Both the position numbers and the translations under genes were made by a program. The notes under the pieces are model-generated. The model saw only the letters and a program-made list of their open reading frames with translations. It searched no databases and had not been told where the DNA came from. DNA of 64,000 bases from positions 501,001-565,000 of the forward strand of contig JAHRBS010000012.1 in the NCBI GenBank assembly GCA_024305745.1, read 5' to 3'. The stretch is from Polyporus tsugae. Lineage: Eukaryota; Basidiomycota; Agaricomycetes; Polyporales; Polyporaceae. Positions 9,884 to 20,827 of this stretch are shown here, one piece after another. Numbering within the stretch: position 1 is the first letter of the stretch; each line of letters begins with the position of its first letter.

Positions 9884-12349
9884 TCACGAGCTCTTCCCCT
9901 TGATCAGCCCAAACAGCTTCCCCCTCCTCTCCTTCGCTTCCTGTTGCTCCCGCGCCTCGTCCTCCATATCCTCCTCCGAGATGTGCCCGCCGAGCGCGTA
10001 CCACGCGACCGTGCTCATCCCGATCACGGCGGTCGCCACGCACCCGAACATCGCACCGATCCCGCGCGCGTGCCAGCCGTTGTTCTGCGGGAACGGCCCC
10101 GCGGGCAGGCCCGAGAGGTCCGCCACGTTTGCATGCCCCGCGGCGTTGCCGGACGTGGGCTGCCCGAGCGCACGGCACTGGTCGTACACGAACTGTGGGA
10201 TCGCGGCGCGCTCCTGCGCGATGAGCGGCGCCTCGATGAACGACACCGCGAGGCCGACTTCGAGGTGCCATTCAATGTGGCCTGCCAAAATACGCACGTA
10301 CGTGAGCTTCGGCGCGTGGCGTGACAGGATCAAGGAAGAGCGGAGAGCAGGAACGTGGACGCACAATGGAAGAACCACGCGCCGGGGTTGTCGGCGATGA
10401 CGCGGAGCGTGGCGGATGCACCCCCGGGCACCTGGACCGTGTCGCGGCGCACCGGGTTCGGCTGGCTCTCGTTCAGCGGCGGGTTGAGCGTGGAGTCGCT
10501 CGACGTGTAGTCCGTCGACCTTCCGACGATCTGGAACTGATGCCCGTGCAAGTGGCTATAGTACACGTCCGCGTATCGTTCGTCAACATCACTAGCTATA
10601 CGCGCGTGCGTGCGTGCGAGGAGAAAGAAAGAGGACGCACAACGGATGTTTGCCAGTGTCGCCGTTCTTGAGCACGATGTCGAACGTCGAGAGGTGGTCG
10701 ACGACGAAGCTCGTCGGCCCGTATGCGCTCGCGATGGTTGCGTTCTGCCCCAGGCTCACCTCGGACAGGATCGAGGGCACGAGCGGTGAGTTGTACGTGA
10801 CGAGGTTGAACATGGCGTGGTTCGTGCCGTCGTCCATAGTGTCGAATAACACCTCGAGCTCGATCGTGCGGTCTGCCTGCGGGAGCTGGATGGCCTTGAC
10901 GGGCACTAGCGACAGGTCGTCGACATCGTGGTAGGCATCGACTGTGCCGGGGCTAGTGAGGGAGGCCGAGGAGGAGTAGGTGATGGAGGAGGTTATGTCT
11001 GGACGTGGTTTCTGGTTAGCGATGCCAGGAAGAAAGTAGGATAGAGGGGGGCATACTGGTATTAAGGGTGTCGGGGACGGTGTCGAACATGTCGGTGTCC
11101 ATGTTAGCATGGACGACCCAGTTAGCTGAGGTGTCGTTGCGTGCAGTGACGAGAACCGAATAGCGTTGTGCAACGGCAATGTCGACGAGGTCGATAGGCG
11201 ATTCCTCGACATCGGTCTGTGGGGACGCATGAGTTCGTGTGGTACTTGTGAGTAAGGTCGGCGGTACGTACACCATCGACTTCAATGATCCGCATATCAT
11301 GACCGTCGATCCAGAAGAAAAAAGCAGAAAATGCGCTGGTGTTGACAATACGCAGGCGGTACGTCTTTCCAGGCTGTATGTGCGTGGGAGGGGGGGTGAT
11401 TAGTCGGCGCTACATTGTCATGTATGGTGCGCATATATGCATACCTGGAAAGGAAGAGTCGCATTCTCATTAAACCCAACCTTGCCGGTGACAGGATCAG
11501 GGCTGCTGCCGCTAATAGGGCCGAGATAAGTCCCGTTTTGCGCAAAGTATATGAGCCCCGAGTCTACGGGAAAGAATCCATCAGCGATTGCAGACAGGCT
11601 GGCTTGATTTGGGAAAAGACGGACCTGGTACGGGCTCGGCCCCACCAGGGTTGGCAACAGATACAAACTGCTTCAGGAGGTCCGGTTGCTCGTCATGGTA
11701 CCAGTCACCGAGAACGACGGTGAACTCCTCGTCGTAAGCGTGTACTTCCTTCTGTGGGTGGATAACCACGGGGGCTCGGAGTCCATCGGTGTATTGGCCC
11801 TAGGTGTGGTGAACATTGGTTAGATATGGTGTAGGCCATGTTGACTACCGGGGAGACATACGGATGCGTGCGAATGGACCCAGTACGTTCCCCATTGGCC
11901 GGAGGAATTTATGGGCACCACGTAGTCGAAGGTGGCGCCGGTCGGGATCCCACTGTAGGCATTGTGGTTAAATAAATAAAAAATTAGGTAAGAAGTGCGC
12001 TCACCATTGGGAGAGACCGATGGCACCGTCCATCCAGGAGGTGGAGTTGAAGAACATGCCATGGTGGTGGAGGGAGGACGGCTTGTCGAGGGAGTTGGTT
12101 GCATGTACGAGAAGAAGGTCATCGGTCGAGACGTCGATAGGCGGGGGTCTGGACGAGGGATTAGAGACCAAAAATAGATAGATGGCAAGGTGCTACTTAC
12201 GGCCAGGTGCCGTTGATACCGATGACGCGACGAGGTTGGAGACCGTCGGGGTTGGCATTCTCGACGTAGGTGATGTTCCACCAAATCTCATGGACCGTGG
12301 CGAGGGCGGGAGTGAGGGCGGAGAGTAAGGTAAGCGCGGACAACTTCAT
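9884..12349 (-). CDS. FET3: Fet3-type multicopper ferroxidase
   Basis: Plasma-membrane ferroxidase that oxidises Fe(II) for uptake by the Ftr1 permease. It starts [17 protein letters not shown], a clear signal peptide. Copper-site motifs appear in order: [28 protein letters not shown] with [29 protein letters not shown] and [20 protein letters not shown]. The HPFHLHGH motif is restored only if the donor GTGCGT near 10.65 kb is used. A single transmembrane helix, [20 protein letters not shown], precedes a charged cytosolic tail ending [12 protein letters not shown]. This tail anchor separates Fet3 from secreted laccases. About ten exons with short introns. It is divergently paired with FTR1, with GATA iron-response palindromes between them. 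Confidence 0.93.
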
Positions 12350-12595
12350 CTCGTAAACGGACCACTATGAACGAGAGAAGGAGGGGGTCTACAGCACGCT
12401 CGGAAGGAGAGGTGCTGGACGAAGGGGAGCGGCCAGAGTGGGGGAGGTATGAAGGGGGGCAGAGAGAAAGAAAGCCGCGGGGGGGGGAGGCATATGAATG
12501 TGAGGCATTTTCGGGGATGGTCAGACGACGGAGAAGAGAACCGAAACGAGGGAGGGTGAGCAGTGTCGTTGGTGTGCGGAAGCTCGATCAGAAAA

Positions 12596-12606
12596 TTATC
12601 TGATAA
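12596..12606. promoter_or_regulatory. GATA-type iron regulatory palindrome 1
   Basis: TTATCTGATAA, a perfect palindrome around T and containing ATCTGATAA. This matches the ATCWGATAA element bound by fungal iron-responsive GATA repressors (SreA, Sre1, Urbs1, Fep1 family). Confidence 0.75.
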
Positions 12607-12641
12607 CGCGCGCACCTCGCATAGATCTGGTCTGGGTTGTC

Positions 12642-12652
12642 TTATCAGATTA
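12642..12652. promoter_or_regulatory. GATA-type iron regulatory site 2 (imperfect)
   Basis: TTATCAGATTA differs from the ATCWGATAA consensus at one base on the plus strand but keeps a full TTATC half-site, that is GATAA on the other strand. Confidence 0.5.
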
Positions 12653-12957
12653 AGAATCCCCACGCTCGTCTCCACCAGCATCGCTTCGCGAACGACGTGT
12701 TCACGAGGTCCCTTTTCGCCATCTCCGGGGCACTCCATGCCTTCTTAACTTCGTCCGAGACCAGCTGAGCGCACACTTACTCCGTTTTTTCTCATGGCGT
12801 CCTGCGTTTAGACTGAATACGGCTATGGGGGTGAGAACTGAACAGAGGGAACTCAGGGCGGCGACGTCAAGGTTCAGTGAAAGCTGTCGTTGATGAATAA
12901 CCCGTGCCAAAATTAGGACGTTCCTGGGAGTGAGAGTGCCGCCTGTCTGATGACCCC

Positions 12958-12970
12958 CTTATCAGATAAG
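12958..12970. promoter_or_regulatory. GATA-type iron regulatory palindrome 3
   Basis: CTTATCAGATAAG is a perfect 13-bp palindrome containing ATCAGATAA, the iron GATA-factor consensus, about 280 bp upstream of FTR1. Confidence 0.75.
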
Positions 12971-13062
12971 ATTTCAAAGGGCCTCGCCCTCGGTTGTCCC
13001 TGCAACTCCCCGATCCGCGCTTCTGGTTTCAACCGCCATCTCTTGGCCATCTCGCCCGAAAA

Positions 13063-13073
13063 TTATCAGATAA
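13063..13073. promoter_or_regulatory. GATA-type iron regulatory palindrome 4
   Basis: TTATCAGATAA, perfect palindrome, about 175 bp upstream of the FTR1 start codon. Confidence 0.75.
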
Positions 13074-13246
13074 CATGAGCCCACTCTTCCCCCCCCCCTC
13101 CTCCGACGCCCCTCCCCTTGCGTTCCGGGTTGCATACCGCGTACTTAACCATACACATCTGCGGCATTCTCGCGTTCACGTCCTCTCGACCCCCTCCGTG
13201 AACGTCCCCGAGTCCGCCGTCCGCTCTCCCCCCCCTGCGAGACGCC

Positions 13247-14756
13247 ATGGCGAGGAACGTCTTCTCCGTGCCCATTTTCTTTATCGTCTTCCGTGAGACC
13301 CTAGAGGCCGCCATCATCGTCTCCGTCCTCCTCAGTCTTGTCGAGCAGATCGTCCACCAGGACCCCGCACTCCTCCCCGGCGTCGTCCCTCCCACCGCGT
13401 CCACGTCCACGCCACCGCAGGACAACGAAGGCTCCCCGCACGAGAAGTCCAGCAGCTCCAACTCGAATGAAGGCCTCCCCACATCGCCGGAGCTCACCTC
13501 GGGCGAGGAACCCAGCCAAATGAACACCAAGCGCATCCTCCGCAAGATGCGCATATACATCTTTGCCGGCGCTTTGCTAGGTCTCCTCATTGCCCTCGCC
13601 ATCGGCGCCGCGTTCATCGCCGTCTGGTTTACCCAGGCGAGCAACCTGTGGGCCAAGTCGGAGGAACTTTGGGAGGGTATGTCTTCTCCTCCCCTCTGCC
13701 GCCTTCCGCGCTAATTCGTCCGCTTTGCACCGTAGGTATCTTCGAGTTCATTGCCTCGCTCATCATCTTCGTCATGGGTATCAGTATGCTCAAAATGGAC
13801 CGCGCGAAGGCCAAGTGGCGCGTCAAGCTCCAGCGCTCCTTCGCTGGCAAAGGTAATCTATCGCATCAGTCCAGAGCCTGACCGTTGTGCTTACCTCTCC
13901 TTGTTCACAGCCGAAGGTCGGGGTGCAAAGACGGGCAAGTACGTCCTGTTCATCCTTCCACTCATTACAGTGCTCCGTGAAGGTAAGTCTTTATCATTTG
14001 TGGGTTGCCGGAGACGCTCACGCACCTCGTGCAGGTATGGAAGCCGTCATCTTCGTCGGCGGCGTGTCCCTCGGTCAACCCGCGACGGCCATCCCCATCG
14101 CCGCCATCGTCGGCCTCGTCTGCGGTCTCGTCTGCGGTTACCTCATCTATGCGTTCGCCAGCAGGACGAGTACGTACCCTGACCGCGCGTGTCATATTTG
14201 TCACGAACACCGCTGACGACTCTCACCTCCACAGCGCTGACGGTCTTCATGGTCGTCATGACCAACTTCCTGATCCTCATCGGCGCCGGTCTCTTCTCCA
14301 GAGCCGTCTGGTCTTTCCAGGAGAACACCTTCAACCACCTGTAAGTTCCCCCCCCCCTCCAACGTTCGGACGCTCACTTCGTAACCACACTCACCCATCC
14401 ACGCCCACAGGCTCGGTGCGGATGTCGACGACGCGGGTGGGGACGGGCCGGGCTCGTTCGATGTGCGCGGCAGCGTGTGGCACCTCAACTGCTGTAACCC
14501 GGAGAACAACTTCGACTCGGACGGTTGGTCGATTTTCTCGGCCATCTTCGGGTGGACGAACTCGGCGACGATCGGCTCCGTGCTCGCGTACATCTTCTAC
14601 TGGCTCGCGGTCGTCGTCGTGCTCGTGTACAACAAGTACCGGGAGGGCCGGACGACGGTGTTCGGCAAGGAGTCCGCGATGGGCCGGAAGAGGCGGGTGA
14701 GGCAGGAGACGCGGGACGCTACCGAGGCTGAGGCTGAGGCTGAGGCTCAGAAGTAG
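13247..14756 (+). CDS. FTR1: Ftr1 high-affinity iron permease
   Basis: Polytopic plasma-membrane permease that takes Fe(III) from Fet3. It starts MARNVFSVPIFFIVFRETLE, so the first helix bears the RExLE iron-binding motif (here RETLE). A second motif, LREGMEAVIFVGGVSL, lies in a later helix. Six exons join in frame (first exon 13247-13676, second from 13736). Hydrophobic segments include GALLGLLIALAIGAAFIAVW, FEFIASLIIFVMGISML, AIPIAAIVGLVCGLVCGYLI, FMVVMTNFLILIGAGLFS and VLAYIFYWLAVVVVLVY. A cytosolic loop after helix 1 is Ser/Pro-rich. The C-terminus ends in a short EA repeat. Divergent from FET3 across a shared promoter. Confidence 0.95.
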
Positions 14757-16128
14757 CGAGGCTCGCGCTGTGCGACTATGCGGCGGGGCTAAATTGCGGG
14801 CTTTGAGCTGTATGACACGACTACAGATCGGTAGTTTTATTTACGACATTTCTGTAGTAACAATGTCTGCTTATGCTTTTCACTTGGCGTTGATATCTGG
14901 CGGAGAATGACTAGTCAGTCGAAAAAGTTTGAAATTGAGGCGAGAGATACGCATACTTGTCGAACACAAGTAAGTACACCCGACCGCCGTACCATCGATC
15001 TAGGTTTCCAAAGACACCGTGTGTCGAGCGATGGTTATTCGGGTGGTTATTCATTTTTTGCGCCAAGCTCCCCCGCCTAGACTGGGCCCACGTGTGACGC
15101 TGACACATTGCCACAGGAGCCTGAGGCCCAGGGACCGCATCATTGAAGATCTTTGATCAAGAACCAAGCTTGCAAGCTCATCTCGACCGACAACACCTGG
15201 CATGTGCACGGAATATCACAAACCACTCCGCATCCCGTAAGCAAGTCGTCGACTTTTACCGTGTGGGATGCCCGCGGCATATATGCGGAACGATTATGAT
15301 ATCTGCCAATGAGACACGGATCCGGAGCAGGAGGGGACGCCTTGGGGGGGTTCCGATTCCGAGTCTATGGGGGGGCAGGCGGCGACGACGGGACAACGTA
15401 CTTGTGGAGATGACTTCGTGCGGCGTGCCATACGTCCTTCTCGGTCCTCGGAAGCTCGCAGCGTTCTGCTCCCGAACGCCGGCGGACGCGTGCGCACGCT
15501 GCATATGCTCTTCGGATCCAGAAGACGGGGCGGAAGGCCATCCGACCCGCAAGCCTGCGTGAGACGCGTATTAGAGACAAGTTAATACATGCGAGGTGGA
15601 CGCATTGAATGTGGGCTCGCGACTTGCCGGAAAGCGTAGTGGTCGGCGCACATATCAGTCGGCTCCGCTGGGCTATGATATAGGATATGTCGGAAGATCC
15701 GAGTTGTGAGTTGCGGCGCGTGCGAGTGGGATGGATATTGATGATTGGGGCCGGAGGTTCGCACGCGCGGGTGGACTGTATGACCAGCGATCTGCTCAGA
15801 TGTGAGGTTTGTACCGCACGCCAGTGCCACTGCGACATCGACGTCGACCGCCCTTCCGTATGCTCCCTGGACGGGGTGCTGCCGGTAAAGCGGTGGCCCG
15901 ACGGGAGACACCTATAGCATAGCTCTATAGCTCGGGCTGGGCTATGATTAGTGTGAATAACAACGTAAGTTCGTAGCGAAGGAGGGACGGCGGCGGAGAG
16001 CAACGCGATGCCGCAGCCCGACTGTGCTGCCAGTGGGCAGTTTGTAACACAAGAAGGCAGAAGAAGAAGGTCAGAACCCAATGGCGCTTCGTGGCCTTCG
16101 CGGACTAGAAGGCGCAAGTTGGTATCAT

Positions 16129-16137
16129 ATCTGATAA
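16129..16137. promoter_or_regulatory. orphan GATA iron-type site a
   Basis: ATCTGATAA, exact match to ATCWGATAA. No iron gene is recognised next to it. Confidence 0.4.
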
Positions 16138-16334
16138 CGCGGGGCAAGAACAAGTTCTAGCTCTGAGTCAACTGAGTGGTGCCATGTGCACTGTGGTACA
16201 GCACGTACCCTCACTTTCCTTTCGTGATCGTGCATGAAGTCACCGACTTCCAAGGTTCGATTCACGACACGGTGGCTGAGCTTCATCGACTGAAAATGAG
16301 ACTTTTCTGGCAGTTGCATGTGGCCAGTGTCTCT

Positions 16335-16343
16335 ATCTGATAA
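16335..16343. promoter_or_regulatory. orphan GATA iron-type site b
   Basis: ATCTGATAA within CTATCTGATAAG, about 200 bp from the preceding site. Confidence 0.4.
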
Positions 16344-17105
16344 GCTGTGAGCCTGAAACGACGGTAGTACTAATAGTGTGTAACATGCAGCCTGAAGCCG
16401 GTGACGAAATTCGCGGGTACCTGACGACTGCATAGACGATTGATATTTGAGCTCGAGAGCCCGTGATGTTAAGCCGTGGCGAACCGGCGACGGTAACCCG
16501 CTAGTTGTATGTAATTCAAGTTGTTAAGATTTCCGCTCACTACAGTTCAAACGAAATAGGTGGAATGATGCTTGGGATCGGGATGTAAACTGGCCTAGGA
16601 TACAGAATCATGATCTCAGGACTCGTTCGAAAGGACCCTTCAGACGTCGATTGGGAGTGGCCGCACTGGGGAAGTCCGCATCCGTTTATGATCGAACTTC
16701 ACTAGACGCTTTTGGACACGTCTCCGGCCTTGTCTCTACCCTTCATTGGTTGCTTTCTCAGGTGACCTCTCATGACTCCACGTCTAGCTTCGAGCTTCCG
16801 GGCCTGTTTGTATAAGTTTGGAGCCCGAGTCCATTCCTCCACCGTTTCTGCCTCCCCCACGTCGTCATCTTGAAGGCCCCAACTTGAAGGACTACGATGA
16901 ACCACGGCTGTCTCGCATAAGCCTCTAGAGCCTGTGGCGGAGACAATGTCAGCGAACGTGCCGAATCAGGGCCATAGAGAAAAGCACACACCACTCCCCA
17001 GTCTGGTGAACTCGCCCTCCGCAATGACTGACAGCAAATACGGAATGTACTTGCAACTGAATGCAGATGGTTGCCTCTCCGAAGGCACTTCGTGGTGGAC
17101 ACCCG

Positions 17106-17851
17106 TCAATAGGGGTGAGGAAAGGCTGTGCACTGCGTTAGACGAGAAGATACGGATACAACAACTTTGCAGCCATACACCTCGTTAATGATCAGAGACT
17201 TCAGTTCGACGCATACATTCGGCTTACGCCGGAGGCCGAGTGCAGCGAGCGATTCGCCAACGGTCCCATGGACGGGCTTCTTGCCAACACCAGATATCGC
17301 AAGCGTCCGAAGGCATGGCACCCCCCATATGACGCAGAAGGCCGCGGGATATGTCAGATTGTCGAAAGATAGACCGACGTCGGTGATCCCGGCGAACCGA
17401 ACCACCAGATCCAGAGTCTTCGGAGGGTACAACGCCCGGTTCATCGTAGCCAAGTCCAGCTTCCTGCAGGCTCGCAGTCGACGGAACGGCGGGTGGGCGA
17501 AAGGCCCAATATATCCATCCGGGTTGTCGGTCGTTATATCGGATATGCAGTCCGCGAAGGAGGTCTGTCTGCAATAATCCATAGCAAGAGATCCACTTGC
17601 GCCGCCCTAGAGAAAGCTACGATTCGGAGGAGGTTGAATTGGCTACGAGAATGCCAGCCACGACAAACCACAGCGCACACTCGCACCGCAGGATAGGTCG
17701 CTCGGGGACGTACGGCTGGGTCACAACAGCAGTCGATGACAGACTCCCAGAGCTCGACTGGATATCGCGGGCTGTCTTGTCCGCGCATAGGAAGAGGCGT
17801 GCCGTTGGGGTGGGTGGAAGGAGTCAGAAGCACTAGGACTAGATCCTTCAT
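17106..17851 (-). pseudogene. F-box-like gene, frameshifted
   Basis: The first frame (from ATG at 17851) reads an F-box-like helix set, YPVELWESVIDCCCDP with VRVCAVVCRGWHSRS, then QVDLLLWIIADRPPS and stops. A second frame beginning at about 17582 picks up the same protein: SFADCISDITTDNPDGYI, then LDLVVRFAGITDVGLSFDN and LRTLAISGV, as expected for the region after the F-box in Agaricomycete F-box/LRR proteins. No intron boundary separates the two frames, so a small indel near 17560 is the likely cause. Where the 3' end lies is unclear. A sequencing error would mimic this. Confidence 0.5.
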
Positions 17852-18159
17852 TCCCAATCGGATCCGCGTTGGCTGTTGAGGGGATCCAATTACCGGACGA
17901 CATCTCATGGAAGCGATGCCAGCGCCGCCTCGAGCAGGAACCAGCCGCTCAAATGAACAACTTTGAATAAATCCTAATCCGCACGCTTTGGCGATCGTCA
18001 AGGGTAGATTGCGTGTGCTGCCACCTAACACTGACGTTCTTAGGAAAAAGCGCTACATTGTACAGCGATTCATGAAAGCCACAAGGTGACTACTGTGAAC
18101 GTAAATGAGGAGTGGCCACTGACTAGACGTCGCAGGCGACTCTTCGAAGCCGATTGTGA
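17852..18159. other. short intergenic region
   Basis: Lies between the F-box remnant start and the stop of the double-psi barrel gene. Nothing recognised. Confidence 0.4.
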
Positions 18160-19220
18160 TCAGCACGTCGTTGACTCAATGTCGATGTTCAGGTTTCCTT
18201 GCTGCACGCAGGTGCGACAGAAAACTTATTTTAGAGCAAGAAGACGAGAACAGCAAGGTCACTCACGAATGTCGACAGCGTACTGCGCGCAGTAACAGCA
18301 ATATCCATCGCATTGGTGTTAGGCTGTTCGCAGGCTTCGATAGGGCGTATGTTCTACCCCAATACGGCGCACTTGTTAGCCATTGACCCAGCGCTATCGA
18401 GGAAACAATGTGGGTATGTTATACTCACGCCGCCGAACTCTGGGATCTTGCAGAAATTCTCCGGATGTGTTGCGGGACACCTGAGAGAAGCTTGGTCGCG
18501 GCAGGTTCGGAAAACGATGAGAAGGCAGCACCCACGCGTCCACGATCTTGACCTTGATGACGTTGTTCGTGCATGCGCCAGTCACTTCACCGTCCAAGGA
18601 TCCAGTGCCTACGAGTAAATCAGCATCCAATTTCCAACGCGACGTATCCGTGGTTGCGATACATACATCTGACGTTGAAGCACTAGAATAAAAATATAAT
18701 CAGTCGCCGCACTCCTGAAAACAGTCCAGGCGCATGGCATACCGCTCCGCAAAGTTCTTCGTCCGGACACGCGGCTACGATGCATCCAACAATCAGAGAC
18801 ATGTCAGCAGCGCAAAGTTCGCAATGAAAGGCTCACGGCCAACGCAATTGACGCAGGACCCATCACCGTTGCACTTGCTCGCGTCCATTGTGCCTTCACA
18901 CCTTGCCCCCACCCAGAGCGGGGACAAGTCACTCATCGCAGCAGCGAATATAGCATTCCCCTGACTGTTTGTCGGTGGGAAACCTGAATCCTCTTGAGCC
19001 TACACAACCGCACGACCAGCGTCGGAGGGGCCTACCAGAACAAGCGACCCCAGTCTGGGTTGAAAACTGCACCGCGACCAGTTGTGAGTAGGGATTACTA
19101 GAGCCAGGATGAGAGGATACACACGTCATTGAAAGTAGAGACACCTGCCACTGCCGAGGCGACGTCCACGGTCGCCACGAACAAGATTGCGGCAGCAACA
19201 AAGGCTACACCGTTCCGCAT
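18160..19220 (-). CDS. secreted double-psi beta-barrel (RlpA/expansin-like) protein
   Basis: Read across about nine short exons on the minus strand. It starts MRNGVAFVAAAILFVATVDV, a signal peptide. The mature part is cysteine-rich: STQTGVACSGFPPTNSQGNA, then IFAAAMSDLSPLW, CEGTMDASKCNGDGSCVNC, CPDEELCGACFNVRC, then VIKVKIVDACPATHPENFC and a last exon QGNLNIDIESTTC with stop at 18160. The KVKIVDACP stretch followed by a late aliphatic segment is the double-psi beta-barrel signature of RlpA-like, barwin and expansin-related proteins. Length is about 200 residues, usual for the fungal group. Role is probably extracellular, in cell wall or substrate interaction; no catalytic activity can be assigned. 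Two joints near 18.3-18.4 kb are uncertain. Confidence 0.65.
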
Positions 19221-19828
19221 AGTCGTGTAGAGCGCGTAGAAAATGATGTTACGTCTCGTCTAGGTTCTGGTGACGAAGAAAGACGAGGTATTGCTCCTCG
19301 AGGACCCTGTGGATTTAAGTAGTAGCCCGCCGACATAGGACGTCGTACGACATCCCCCCGCCAGTAGCAGCTGACAGGATTGTACTAAGAGGCTCCGAAA
19401 GCCATGGGAAGTTGTCCAGAGGAGAGGTATTACTCTCACAGTTTTACAATGAAGACGGACGAAGGATGAGCAATCCGTTTCCATATATATGTATGCGTGG
19501 ATTCTTGCATGTGAGGCGGTCGATGGGTATTCAATGTGCGTCTTCAACACATACCATGCCCGAAAGCCATGCCCCGGGTGACGTGCGTGCAAATGAAATA
19601 AAGGGTCAGAGTAAGGGGAGAGAACTGATGCCGACAAAGGTACCACATGATCTTGACAAGGAGAACAAAAACTTGCGATAGCATGATAGCGGTCCCAATG
19701 GTGTAGAGTATGTCTAACAACTATGAATATGTATACAGTGCTGCAGGGCATGAGTTAATCACTGACGGAACGGAGAAAATACACAACTCACCGATGTGGT
19801 ATATCCATCCAACCCAATCCCACTCACG
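19221..19828. other. intergenic region
   Basis: Upstream of the double-psi barrel gene and downstream of the JTB-like gene. An AT-rich ATATATATG stretch at about 19482 is the only notable element. A 163-codon minus-strand frame here has no recognisable domain. Confidence 0.4.
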
Positions 19829-20433
19829 TTAACTATTAGTCCATCCACTTGGTACCGGCCTGACCAACCCTATTCGAGCTGCTAGCTGTCTTGCCTGAAC
19901 GGCTTGTAGCCGTTTCGACCGCGCGAGTAAAACAGTGATAGCCAAGATGCTGATGAACAGATTGCAGGCGAGGAACTCGTAGAAGTCGGCGCGCTCCTGC
20001 TCGACTATCCGCCCGCAGGACTCCCATGCGGGGATCTCGCCACGGATAGTCGCCGTTGGGGAGTGATTGTGTACGGTGGGTGTTGGTGAGCCGCCAGAGG
20101 TAGGGGCGGGTATACAGTGCATGAGGCGTCGGTTGCCAAATGGTTGGCAGAAAGGTTCGTGAAGCTAGGGAGGGAGAAGGTGGGCTTGACGCGTCGAAAG
20201 CGCAGGCAGGGGTACATACAGCATCTTCCGGGCAAGGCTCGCATGTTCCAAAAGGTAGGCACACCAGGGTGGTCCCATTATGTCCATTGCTAGGGTTGAT
20301 AGGAGGTTGGGAGTGCACTAGTGGCACGAAAAGTAGGATCCAGAGAAACCTGCACGAACGCCGTGAGCGGCGTGCTTCCTGATAAACCGGGAACTCGAGA
20401 GAAAACGCACCATGCCAGCAAAGTATTCTTCAT
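19829..20433 (-). CDS. JTB-like single-pass membrane protein
   Basis: Three exons: MKNTLLAW joins FLWILLFVPLVHSQ to make a signal peptide, then a cysteine-rich luminal part LVCLPFGTCEPCPEDALHEP and FCQPFGNRRLMHCI. A variable linker leads to GEIPAWESCGRIVEQERADF and the helix FLACNLFISILAITVLLA, then a basic cytosolic tail ARQLAARIGLVR. Paired CxxC cysteines, the SCR..E..F motif and the tail helix resemble the jumping-translocation-breakpoint (JTB) family of small type I membrane proteins. Assignment rests on motif layout only; the safe statement is a conserved-looking secretory-pathway membrane protein. Stop at 19829-19831. Confidence 0.6.
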
Positions 20434-20827
20434 GCTACATGACACGTCCGCTCGAGTGCGAGGCAGAGGGAGAAGGGGGAGGCAGTAGGAGCGGAGAAAC
20501 AAGTGCCGCCAGACGTCGAGTTGGTCCGCGACTGGCACTGGCAGTGGCGCGCATCGTTGGCATGTCACAGGTCACACTTCGCACGCTCATCCACAATAGG
20601 AAGGCAGCCGTGACCCTTATTGTTCGAGCGAAATACGTTGCCAGTTTAGGCTACGTAGTAGCCTGTCTCGTTTGTTGTCTAAGGACTACATATGATGTAC
20701 GCAATCAAAGAACACATTGGATAACATTATGCGCAAATAAAACCTGTAGTACACATATACAGAGAGCAAAGCGACGAGAATAAATGTCAAAAGCGGTAGC
20801 GAGGAAAAGAACACAACATTATGTAGG
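20434..20827. other. intergenic region
   Basis: Lies between the JTB-like start and the HIRA stop, both minus strand. Presumably HIRA 3' UTR and the JTB-like promoter. No gene seen. Confidence 0.5.

Larger units (their letters stand above)
12350..13246. promoter_or_regulatory. shared bidirectional FET3-FTR1 promoter
   Basis: This 897-bp region separates the two divergent start codons. It carries four TTATC-W-GAT(A)A palindromes, listed singly, two nearer FET3 and two nearer FTR1. C/T-rich tracts lie close to the FTR1 start. Because both genes must be made together for iron uptake, co-regulation from this region is the simple reading. Confidence 0.8.
14757..17105. other. gene-poor region with two GATA sites
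   Basis: Over 2 kb without a gene I can support. Several GC-driven open frames exist, the longest 262 codons on the minus strand at 15365-16153, but none has a domain or sensible composition. Two iron-type GATA sites lie at 16129-16137 and 16335-16343. Minus-strand frames at 16.7-17.1 kb could be decayed 3' parts of the F-box gene next door. Confidence 0.5.

Noticed and set aside
9884..12349. Calling the multicopper oxidase a laccase
   Set aside because: The C-terminal transmembrane helix, cytosolic tail and divergent pairing with FTR1 fit Fet3, not a secreted laccase.
15365..16153. 262-codon minus-strand open frame
   Set aside because: Arg/Ser/Pro-rich composition with no domain, no signal peptide and poor codon pattern; long chance frames are common in GC-rich DNA.
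16245..16275. GGTTCGATTC, resembling a tRNA T-loop
   Set aside because: Flanking sequence does not form a cloverleaf on either strand.
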